Shown here in pieces: positions 1 to 8,600 of a DNA stretch of 50,474 nucleotides (position 1 is the stretch's first letter; each line of letters opens with the position of its first letter). Below the pieces are notes generated by a model, which was not told the origin of the DNA, did no database searches, and worked only from the letters and a program-made list of their open reading frames with translations. The position numbers and the translations under genes are program-made. The stretch spans positions 1 to 50,474 of the forward strand of contig NZ_JAGBLU010000150.1 in the NCBI RefSeq assembly GCF_017635265.1. The letters run 5' to 3'. This DNA is from Butyrivibrio sp. Its GTDB lineage: Bacteria > Bacillota > Clostridia > Lachnospirales > Lachnospiraceae.

Positions 1-545
1 CCCATGTGACCAGGCATTCCCTTGCCCTTGAATACGCGGCTAGGATCTGAACTTGAACCATTAGAACCCTGATGACGGTGGAACTTAGAACCGTGTGCCA
101 TAGGTCCTCTGTGCTGACCGTTTTTCTTAATAGCACCCTGGAATCCTTTTCCCTTTGATACTGCTGTAGCATCAATCTTGTCGCCTTCAGCAAAGATATC
201 AGCCTTGATCTCAGCGCCAAGTGAATACTCAGCTGCGTTCTCAAGCTTGAACTCTCTTACATATCTCTTGCAAGAAACTCCAGCTTTCTTGAAGTGTCCC
301 TGCTCAGCCTTTGTTGCACCATGACGGTGGTAGATTGTCTTGTTTCCGTTCTTGTCTTTGTTAACAACTTTTTCTTTCTTGTCAACGAAGCCAACCTGAA
401 CAGCGCTGTAACCATCGTTCTCAACTGTCTTAACCTGAGTTACTACGCATGGACCTGCCTGAAGAACAGTTACAGGTACTAATGAACCGTCTTCTTTGAA
501 GATCTGAGTCATTCCAACTTTTGTAGCTAAAATAGCCTTCTTCAT
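1..545 (-). CDS. rplC: 50S ribosomal protein L3 (C-terminus cut by window edge)
   Basis: Ribosomal protein L3 binds 23S rRNA early in large-subunit assembly and sits near the peptidyl transferase centre. The first 181 codons are present, beginning [16 protein letters not shown], the standard bacterial L3 N-terminus; the typical [18 protein letters not shown] and GSKFHR segments follow. The frame runs off the left edge with roughly 30 codons missing, judged from usual L3 length. The start ATG at 545 has an AAGGAGG site (minus strand) about 8 nt upstream. It follows rpsJ in the usual S10-operon order, with an unusually long 141-nt spacer. Identification is by direct recognition and is very secure. 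Confidence 0.98.
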   Translation of the reverse strand, partial: MKKAILATKVGMTQIFKEDGSLVPVTVLQAGPCVVTQVKTVENDGYSAVQVGFVDKKEKVVNKDKNGNKTIYHRHGATKAEQGHFKKAGVSCKRYVREFKLENAAEYSLGAEIKADIFAEGDKIDATAVSKGKGFQGAIKKNGQHRGPMAHGSKFHRHQGSNGSSSDPSRVFKGKGMPGHM

Positions 546-686
546 GTTTGTTTACCTCCTTATTACGTCTACAGCGGATGCTTGTTTCGTTCGCAATGTC
601 GCTTCAATTGCACCTTAGTGTCAATTCTCCAGTTAATCACGGCATCATGCGTCTCGCATCATACTAGTAGAGGTGAATCGATTTTA
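546..686 (-). other. rpsJ-rplC spacer with small hairpins
   Basis: This 141-nt spacer holds no gene. On the minus strand it carries a short hairpin ATGCG-AGA-CGCAT and a second one pairing AATTG/CAATT plus CAC/GTG around TAAG, then the rplC ribosome binding site. Spacers between rpsJ and rplC are usually much shorter. A role in translation or processing is only a guess. Confidence 0.4.
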
Positions 687-998
687 TTATTTCATTTTGA
701 TGTTTATGTTTACACCTGCTGGCATCTCGAGTCTCTGAAGAGCCTCAACTGTCTTTGATGTAGGTGTGATGATATCGATAAGTCTCTTGTGTGTTCTCTG
801 CTCGAACTGCTCTCTAGAATCTTTGTACTTGTGAACCGCTCTAAGAATAGTAACAACTTCCTTCTTTGTAGGAAGAGGTACTGGTCCACTTACCTGAGAA
901 CCGTTCTTCTTGACTGTCTCGATAATCTTCTTGGCAGATGCATCAACAAGCTGATGATCATATGCCTTAAGTGTAATTCTCATTACCTGATTTGCCAT
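687..998 (-). CDS. rpsJ: 30S ribosomal protein S10
   Basis: S10 is a 30S head protein that also acts as NusE in transcription antitermination. The 103-residue product has normal length and the classical sequence features: [14 protein letters not shown] at the start, [11 protein letters not shown] in the middle loop and [18 protein letters not shown] near the end. It is the first gene of the S10 r-protein operon, transcribed leftward from the promoter at 1284-1312 through a leader of about 280 nt. A GGAGGCGAC-type site precedes the ATG at 998. Confidence 0.98.
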   Translation of the reverse strand: MANQVMRITLKAYDHQLVDASAKKIIETVKKNGSQVSGPVPLPTKKEVVTILRAVHKYKDSREQFEQRTHKRLIDIITPTSKTVEALQRLEMPAGVNINIKMK

Positions 999-1277
999 AA
1001 AAAAAGTCGCCTCCTTTTCGCACTTTTAATGAAGTACGACAAGCGGTGACTGTACACTCTCCCGTGTGTGTCCTAACCTTCAATACATAGTAAGGTTATG
1101 AATCTCTACACGTCGTTTCTGCCTTGGGTTAGTCGGCAGACATTGAATTAACTGTACAGTGACTTGTCGTCAGTTTGGTTGGCCAATGTTAAAGGCCTCT
1201 AGACATTCGCTCCACGGAAAACCTGCTTAACTGGATAAAGCAGCAACCTCACGCTTCATAGCTATCATGTCACAGCA
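999..1277 (-). promoter_or_regulatory. Long structured 5' leader of the S10 operon
   Basis: About 280 nt lie between the predicted transcription start and rpsJ. The leader can form a long stem between 1036-1056 and 1153-1170 (about 17 pairs with one mismatch and a small bulge). This encloses two hairpins: 1074-1080 with 1092-1098 (7 pairs, TAACCTT/AAGGTTA) and 1118-1123 with 1135-1140 (6 pairs, TCTGCC/GGCAGA). A further hairpin 1223-1228/1238-1243 lies nearer the promoter. S10-operon leaders are autoregulated by L4 in E. coli; the Firmicutes situation differs, so any r-protein ligand is unproven here. Confidence 0.6.
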
Positions 1278-1283
1278 TGTTTT

Positions 1284-1312
1284 ACTATAAAGCATTTTAT
1301 TTTATAATGCAA
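1284..1312 (-). promoter_or_regulatory. S10 operon promoter
   Basis: On the minus strand TTGCAT (1307-1312) and TATAGT (1284-1289) are separated by exactly 17 bp, a good sigma-A-type match (four of six at -35, five of six at -10). Initiation is expected near 1277. Confidence 0.7.
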
Positions 1313-1370
1313 CTACTTTTTTAAAATTAATCACTTTTATCATAAAATCAGCCTTTTTCGACTATTTTTC

Positions 1371-1398
1371 TTGATGTATTTTAATCTTTTTGTACTAT
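1371..1398 (+). promoter_or_regulatory. Possible upstream promoter for the methyltransferase gene
   Basis: TTGATG (1371-1376) and TACTAT (1393-1398) with a 16-bp spacer. If used, it would give a leader of about 240 nt containing all three hairpins of 1449-1566. A competing, closer candidate is at 1597-1625. Confidence 0.3.
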
Positions 1399-1442
1399 TG
1401 TGATGACGGAAAACTGATCGCTGTAGTACAATGATTACTATT

Positions 1443-1566
1443 CAGTCAGCAGCCAGCACTGTGCTGCTGGGCTGCGTAAAAAAGTGATTCATGTGGCAAT
1501 TTTGCCCATCGCGAAGCGATTTAATTGCAAAATTGCTTTGTTACTGGTCAGGAACTGAACAGTAAC
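1443..1566. other. Intergenic hairpin cluster
   Basis: No gene is seen between the S10 promoter and 1644. Three inverted repeats follow one another: GCAGCC+AGCAC pairing with GTGCT+GGCTGC (1449-1475); a nested pair GCAATTTTG (1496-1504)/CAAAATTGC (1528-1536) enclosing ATCGC-GAA-GCGAT (1508-1520); and GTTACTG/CAGTAAC (1540-1546/1560-1566). None is followed by a T tract on either strand, so they are not ordinary terminators. They could be a structured leader or a small repeat element. Confidence 0.5.
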
Positions 1567-1596
1567 ATACAATGTTTCGAGCATAGAGACTATAAC

Positions 1597-1625
1597 TTGT
1601 TTTCTGGCAACATTATTAATATATA
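1597..1625 (+). promoter_or_regulatory. Candidate promoter of the methyltransferase gene
   Basis: TTGTTT (1597-1602), 17-bp spacer, TATATA (1620-1625), about 18 bp before the start codon at 1644. A GAAAGG ribosome binding site lies in between, so the leader would be very short, which weakens this call. Confidence 0.35.
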
Positions 1626-1643
1626 GTAGAAAGGCATTATCAT

Positions 1644-2507
1644 ATGTGGATTGCAGATGGCTGGAAAGACTATGAAGTTCTGGACACCTCAAGCGGTGAA
1701 AAGCTTGAAAGATGGGGAGATTATCTCCTTATTCGTCCCGATCCTCAGGTTATTTGGAACACAGAAAAAAAACACTTTGGATGGAAAAAACCAAACGGAC
1801 ATTATCATAGAAGTAATAAAGGTGGAGGCGAATGGGAATTCCATAAGCTTCCGGAGGAATGGACTATAAACTATAAAGAACTTACTTTTAATCTCAAGCC
1901 TTTTAGTTTCAAACACACAGGTCTTTTCCCGGAGCAGGCAACAAACTGGGATTGGTTTTCTTCATTAATAAAGGAAGCAGACAGACCGGTTAAGGTACTT
2001 AATCTTTTTGCTTATACCGGTGGTGCTACTATCTCTGCCGCAAAAGCCGGCGCAAGCGTAACACACGTTGATGCAGCAAAGGGAATGGTTGCCTGGGCAA
2101 AAGAAAATGCTGCTTCTTCAGGCTTATCAGATGCACCTATCAGATACCTTGTTGATGACTGCGTTAAGTTTGTAGAAAGAGAAATAAGAAGAGGAAACAA
2201 GTACGACGGAATTATAATGGATCCTCCTTCATATGGAAGAGGCCCAAAGGGTGAAATCTGGAAAATTGAAGAATCTGTTTTCCCATTTATACAGCTTTCT
2301 TCAAAACTTCTTTCCGATAATCCTTTATTCTTCCTTATTAATTCATATACAACAGGTTTACAGCCCGCAGTACTTTCGTATATGCTCCATACAGTTCTTG
2401 ATCCCATTCATGACGGTACTATAGAAGCAAACGAGATCGGTCTTCCCGTAAAAGGCAATGGTCTCGTTCTTCCCTGCGGTGCCAGTGGCCGCTGGACTGC
2501 AAAATAA
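1644..2507 (+). CDS. Class I SAM-dependent methyltransferase, RlmI/RlmK-like
   Basis: The 287-residue protein resembles the catalytic part of 23S rRNA cytosine methyltransferases of the RlmI/RlmK family (Pfam Methyltrans_SAM type). Visible motifs are the SAM-binding motif I LNLFAYTGGATISAAKAGA near residues 117-135, the acidic VTHVDAAKGMVAWAKENA strand for the ribose hydroxyls, and the catalytic-type DPPSYGRGPKGE around residue 195. An N-terminal PUA domain typical of full-length RlmI is absent; instead there are about 110 residues rich in Trp and Lys (GWKKPNGHYHRS). The start has GAAAGG 9 nt upstream. It is a single-gene unit facing away from the S10 operon and ends in a hairpin at 2508-2527. 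The exact RNA target cannot be read from sequence. Confidence 0.88.
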   Translation: MWIADGWKDYEVLDTSSGEKLERWGDYLLIRPDPQVIWNTEKKHFGWKKPNGHYHRSNKGGGEWEFHKLPEEWTINYKELTFNLKPFSFKHTGLFPEQATNWDWFSSLIKEADRPVKVLNLFAYTGGATISAAKAGASVTHVDAAKGMVAWAKENAASSGLSDAPIRYLVDDCVKFVEREIRRGNKYDGIIMDPPSYGRGPKGEIWKIEESVFPFIQLSSKLLSDNPLFFLINSYTTGLQPAVLSYMLHTVLDPIHDGTIEANEIGLPVKGNGLVLPCGASGRWTAK

Positions 2508-2527
2508 AAAAGCTCTTACGAGCTTTT
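2508..2527. terminator. Bidirectional terminator hairpin between methyltransferase and NRPS operon
   Basis: AAAAGCTC-TTAC-GAGCTTTT is an 8-bp stem. On the minus strand it is followed by TTATTTT, making a good intrinsic terminator for leftward transcripts from the NRPS side; on the plus strand only four T follow. The same 19 bases (2509-2527) recur at 13722-13740, just upstream of the MATE gene. Confidence 0.7.
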
Positions 2528-2587
2528 ACCTATTATCGGACTATGATACTTATAGTTGTCGCATAGTCCGATAATAATGTTCATCAT
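2516..2587 (-). CDS. Possible 23-residue peptide in the NRPS 3' region
   Basis: On the minus strand a strong GGGAGGA site sits 7 nt before ATG at 2587. It opens a 23-codon frame beginning MMNIIIGLCDNYKYH and ending IIGKSS, with its TAA inside the loop of the terminator 2508-2527. Much of the frame coincides with a perfect 15-bp inverted repeat (2531-2545/2562-2576), and a 12-bp hairpin (2601-2612/2633-2644) stands directly before the ribosome binding site. It has no recognisable family. The RBS, spacing and terminator favour translation; the short length and the dominance of inverted repeats argue that it may instead be only structured RNA. Confidence 0.4.
   Translation of the reverse strand: MMNIIIGLCDNYKYHSPIIGKSS
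2531..2576. repeat. Perfect 15-bp inverted repeat
   Basis: TATTATCGGACTATG (2531-2545) and its exact complement (2562-2576) enclose 16 bases. In either transcript it forms a long uninterrupted stem, inside the possible 23-codon frame. Confidence 0.8.
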
Positions 2588-2600
2588 AGCTATTTCCTCC

Positions 2601-2687
2601 CAACAAGCAAAGCACACCTATAACATAAGCGCCTTTGCTTGTTGTATCTTACGACCTTGTAAGAGGTATCGCAGGCACCTTTGCCAA
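2601..2687 (-). other. Hairpin series between the NRPS stop and the small frame
   Basis: Reading leftward from the NRPS stop there is a GGCA-AAGG-TGCC hairpin (near 2674-2685), a CTTAC/GTAAG hairpin (near 2647-2662), then a 12-bp stem CAACAAGCAAAG/CTTTGCTTGTTG (2601-2612/2633-2644) ending immediately before the GGGAGGA ribosome binding site. This arrangement could gate access to the downstream site. I do not recognise a known riboswitch. Confidence 0.5.
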
Positions 2688-2691
2688 ACTT

Positions 2692-5600
2692 TCAGATTAT
2701 AATTATATCAAAAAATCCCAAAGTTTTAAGACCGTCTATCAGCCTGAAAAGGTATTCGCTTTCTGTTACTTTCCAGTGAAATGAAAGTCTGTACAATGCT
2801 TTGACCGTAAATTTGTTATCGGCAGGTACTTCCTCATACTCCTCACTGTTTTCCGTATCATAATTGATAAGCGGCGATACATAAGAGTTGAGCCTGTCAT
2901 CAAGCAGGGTATTTTTTAACTTTTCCTCAAAGGTTTCATCCTCAACAAAATCAATGTTCATACCGCATTGTCTCATGATACTTATGACTTCGCCCATCTC
3001 AACCGAGTTGGAATTATATACATGGAAAATATTAAAATCATCCCCTGTACCCGAAAGCTTTACAATTGCAGAGGCGGTTTCATCTATAGGTGAGAACTCC
3101 ACTCTTTCATCAAGTCCTGAATACGGAAAGCATCCCAGTACGCTATAAGCTCTTAATGTATTTACAAAATTATTGGTTTTGAAATTCATCTGAAACTCGC
3201 CGTCTTTGTCTCTTCCCATGAGGTTTCCGACACGCATGATCTTGGCCTTTAGTCCATCATTTTCTATCCTGTCGATTATATATTTTTCAGCAAGATACTT
3301 TGAGTAGACATACATATTGGATTCCACATCCTGTCCCATTTCCAGGATATTTTCCCTAAGCACTGCACCCAGGATAGAGCTCTTTAACATATCCCCACCT
3401 ACGGACACAGTGGATACATGTATAAGCCTCATCCCTTTTTCAATACACAGCTCAGACAGATTCTCGACTCCATGAAGGTTCACCGACATAAGTGACTCGA
3501 TGTTTGCAAAATGCTTTACACTTGCTGCACAATTGATAACTGTACTGAAACATTCGCAAAATGCTGCATTTAAGCTGTCCTTGTCTGTTATATCCCCCGT
3601 GAGGATTGTGATTCTGCCGGGATACGCTTCGAATACATCCGTGTCAAAATAGTAGTACATCAGGTTTTGGAGACGTTTGCTGCAATCGGAGCCGCTTTCA
3701 CGCATCAGGCAGTATATCTTTGCATCAGTGTTATCAAGCAGATCCTTTAATATGTGACTTCCCAAAAAGCCGGAAGAGCCCGTCAGCAGAACATCACCGA
3801 TATCTCCCGCCTGTATTTCCCTGACATACTCAGGTACATTATGAGAGAGCACCTTCTTTTCACCAAAAAGTACTCCGGCGCCGTCACTTTCTTCTGTTCT
3901 TCTTTCTTCGCTGCCCTCTATCGCCTTTTCTTTACCCGACTTCTTTTCCATGATCTTTTTTTCAAGCTGCAGAATCGTGGGCGCGTCAAACAGATCCTGA
4001 TATACTAAAGGAATATCTCTCATTTTGGCAGCCATCATAACCTTGGCGGCAGTAAGCGACGTACCTCCAAGGGCAAAAAAGCTTTCATCTGTTCCCACAT
4101 CATTAAGATTAAGTACTCTTTTGAAAATATCCGACAATATTTCCTGAAGCTCTGTTTCAGGCGCCCGAACCTGCTTATCCCGCCCTGTTTCTGCAATAAC
4201 GGGAAGAGCTTTTTTATCAATCTTTCCGTTGGCGGTCAGTGGCATCTCATCGAGCTGAAGGATGGCCTGAGGTACCATATACTCTGTCAGATATGATGCA
4301 AGATGTTTTTTCAGTTTCTCAATGTCAATCTTTTCATCTGCGGTAAAATATGCTGCCAGATAATCCGTACTTCCCTTCACTAATATCACTATACTGGTCT
4401 GCACCAAGGGATATCTGTTGATCACATTTTCAATCTCCCCAAGCTCCACTCTAAGTCCACGAAGTTTAACCTGATTATCTATCCTGCCGTGATATTCCGT
4501 CTCTCCGTTTTCGAGTATCCTCGCCAGATCACCACTCCTGTATGCCTTCATTCCCAAAAGTTTTATGAAGTTCCGCTTTGTCAGATCTTCTCTGCCGATA
4601 TAGCCTCCTCCGACACCTTCCCCCATGATAACAAGCTCACCCATGGCACCCGGCGGCTGCAAGCGACCGTCCTTATCTACAGTTGCCACATGAACATTAC
4701 CGTTAGGAGTTCCTATATTGATATGATCTTTGTCTTTTACTATCTGCATAGTGCAGCAGATAGTGGTCTCTGTAGGACCATATCCGTTTATCACACAGAT
4801 ATCCGGATTGATTTCTTTCAACCTGTCGAAAAGAGACGGTGTAAAGGCCTCTCCACCTACCACTATACTCTTTAAGTTCCTTAAAGCCTTCTGTGAGACG
4901 TCTATATCTAACAGATTTGAAACAAAGCTGGGAGTACATACCATGAGATCAACACCCGTGAGAATCATGAGCCTGCTCAGCTTCTCAGGATTTAATATAT
5001 CCTCCCTTGTGGCAAGGACTATTGTTATCCCATCGGCTAAGGGAAGGATTTCCTCATGGATTGACATATCAAAGGTCAGGGCAGCAATGGCAAGGCTTAC
5101 ACTTCCGCGCTTTGTATAATAGACAGGAAACTGATTTTTGGGATTTTCAGCCGCAAAATTGACAAGGTTGTGATTGAACAGCATTACCCCTTTGGGCTTT
5201 CCTGTGGAGCCGGAAGTATATATGACATATGCAAGGTTTTCTCCGGACACTTGTATGTCCGGATTTTCCCTCTTTTCCCCGGAAACCGCATCCTGGGCAC
5301 AGATTATCTTTATTCCTTCAGAGCTTAGCTTATCGAATAAGTTCTTTTTTTCTTCTATAACCTGCTGCGAGGTAAGGATGATATTTGCCCCCGAATCCTC
5401 AAGGATAAAGCGTATTCTCTCTTCAGGATACTCAGGATCAATAGGCAAAAAGGCGCCTCCGCTCTTTAATACTCCCTGTCGCATTACATAGGCATAGCTG
5501 TCTCTATTAGCCAATACGGCAACAATATCATCTGGTACAATGCCCTCCTTTATGAGCCTGTGAGCAACGGTATTCGCTTCCTCATTCAGTTCACGATAGG

Positions 5601-8600
5601 TCAGAGTCCTGTCAAAAGCAATTACTGCGTTTCTGTCAGGATATCTGTCGGCGCTGTCCTGCAAAAATCTGTACGCCGGTTTTTGAGGAACCTTATAATC
5701 AGTATCATGAAGATTTCTTATCCTCTGCTCATCTTCAACTGAAACAAGAGACAATTCCTGAACAATCTCTCTTTTAGTGAATTCTCCCGCTATATGATCA
5801 AGCAGCCCCACAAGACCTTCTATAGTGTATTGTGAGTACTCCCTTGGGTCATATTCCGCCTCATATATGATCTCATCGCCGCGCAGTCGTATCTCTATGC
5901 TGAGTGCAGCCTTTGCCTGTGAAAGATTAAGTTCCACGCTCTCAGTTTCAAAGCCGCAGATTTTATCCGGTTCATCCTCGCCCTGATAGACAAGCAAAAG
6001 ATCCGCTCTGATATCGTATGCGCTGCGTATTTCTGCAAAGCTGAAAATATCATTTGCCATGGCGCCAAGAAGATAGGACTGGCAGTTTTTAACAGCCTTG
6101 ACTACTGTATCCTCGTTTGAGGCATTAACCATAACCGGAATTGTTTTTACAAACATTCCTATGCAGTCCGATACCCTGCTGTCACTTCTTCCGTTATAGA
6201 TTGTCGAGAACACGCCTTGCTCTGAATTTGTATATGCCTTTAATGCTATTCCGTAGGCTGTGACGAAAAAGGCATTTTCGGTCAGATCATGCTCACGGCA
6301 AAACCTTCTGACAAGATCAGCACCGGTTTTTCCGCAGATCTTTTTACTGCAGATCCTTTCGCCTTCCGGATTTCCATCCCTTACAGGGGTTGTCTCACCG
6401 CCGCAGCCCTTAAATATGCTGTCATACCAGTTCTTTGCATTTTCATGTACATCCAAAGCCAGCTTTTCTTTCTCATCCATTGCTGACTCAAAACATGTAT
6501 AGCTCTCGGGTTCTATATCTTCACCTATGTATGCCCTGTTTATATCTCGTAAAAAGATGTCGTAGGACTCGCCGTCACTTATGATATGATGCATATCGAT
6601 AAATAGATATTTACCGCTTTTGGCATCATTAAGCTCTATCCGGAAGAGTTTCTCCCCACTGTTCAGGTCAAAGGGACGAACCGCCTTCTGCATACCCGGC
6701 TCCTGTTTCAAAACCGGGAACGAAATATATTCCGGTTTATTACGAACAGCCATCACTTCCCCATTTTCATCACTTCTGATGGTCATGTACATGTAGGGAT
6801 GTGCCATCACTGCCTTGGAAACCGCATCAGAAAGCCGCAGCATATCGACACTGCTATCAAGCCGGTACAAATAAGGAATGTTATATACAGTGGTTCCTTC
6901 GTATTTGGCACTGTCAATGTAGATGCCAAGCTGCGTCCGGGTAAGTGGATATTCCTCATGTAATACAAATGAAGAACTGTCTGCCTCTCTTTTTCTGAGA
7001 ATAAGTTTCTCAAGACTCTCTATATCCTTGTTCTCAAATATCTCCCGAATGCTGATATCGGCGCCAAATCTCTCAGACAGGCGTGAACAGAGCCTGATAC
7101 AGCTTATAGACGTAAGTCCGTATGCGAAAAGATCGGTCGTTATCCCTATAAGTTCGTTGCCAATTATCTCCTTGGCTATCAGAAGAATATCCGATTGGAG
7201 TGGAGTCTTCGGAAGCAAAATCTCTTCTTCACTGTTTTCTATCAGCGGTAATGCCTTTTTATCTATTTTCCCGTTAGATGTAAGGGGCATCATTTCCAGC
7301 TGCATAATGGCCTGGGGGACCATATAACCCGTAAGATAAGCCCCCAGATGGCTTTTCAGCTCTTTAATATCAACTTTTTCATCCGCGGTGAAATACGCAG
7401 CCAGGTAGTCCGTTTGTCCCCTGACCACGACCACGATGCTCGATCGTACTCCCGGATAGGTGTTTATTACGTTTTCTATCTCTCCAAGCTCTATGCGAAG
7501 TCCCCTTAACTTTACCTGATCATCAATCCTGCCATGATATTCAATTTCCCCATTCTCAAGGAGCCTGACAAGATCGCCGCTCCGGTAAGCTTTCATTCCC
7601 AGAAGTTTGATAAAGCTTTTTCTGGTCAGATCCTTACGTCCTACATATCCTATGCCGACGCCATCACCCATGATGACAAGCTCCCCCATAGCTCCCGGTG
7701 GTTGCAGATGGCCGTCTTTATCTACTGTAGCTACATGAACATTTGCATTTGGTATACCTATGGTAATGTCGTTTTCACTTTCTATTACCTTCATGGTGCA
7801 GCTGATTGTAGTTTCCGTAGGGCCGTACCCATTCATTATATGAATATCGGGATTTATGCTTTTGAGCTTCTTATAAAGCGAAGGAGGGAATTCCTCTGCC
7901 CCAAAGTCAATACTCTTTACCTCCCTGATGCAGGCGGAAAAATCGCTAATATCCAGAAGATTTGATATATAACTCGGGGTGCAGCTCATTACATCGACCC
8001 CTGTTTTTTTCATAAGCTCGCCAAGCCTTTGAGGGTTCATGATTTCATCTTCGGATGCAAGAACAGCTGTCATTGCATTTGCAAGAGGAATAAACTCTTC
8101 CATAATCGAGAAATCAAAGGTAAGTGCGGCGATAGACAAACTTACCTTGCCACTTTTGGTATATCCGAGTATTTCCCTGTTTTTATCGTTGTCATCAACA
8201 AAATTCACCAGATTTTTATTGGTGAGCATGACTCCCTTGGGCTTTCCGGTAGATCCTGAAGTGTAGATCACATAGGCCAGCGCCTCGTAAGGCACTTCAA
8301 TATTCAAATTCTCCGTATTCTCCTCTTTTATCGCCTCCTGCGCGCACAAAGTCATTATGTCGCTTTCAGAAAGCCTGTCAAAGAGCGATTTTCTCTTTTC
8401 AAGGATATCATTTGTCGTAAGGATCAGTTTTGTCTTTGAATCATCCAGTATGTATCTTATTCTTTCTTCCGGATAATCCGGATCTATAGGCAAAAACGCA
8501 GCTCCGCTTTTTAATACACCCTGTCTCATAACATATGCATAGCTGTCACGATGAGCAAATACCGCAACTGTGCTGTTTGGCATGACGCCTTCTTTCTTTA

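Noticed and set aside
1449-1475. GC-rich hairpin as an S10 or methyltransferase terminator
   Set aside because: No gene ends there and no T tract follows.
1489-1692. Minus-strand frame of 67 codons upstream of the methyltransferase
   Set aside because: It spans the hairpin cluster and the methyltransferase start without RBS or recognisable sequence.
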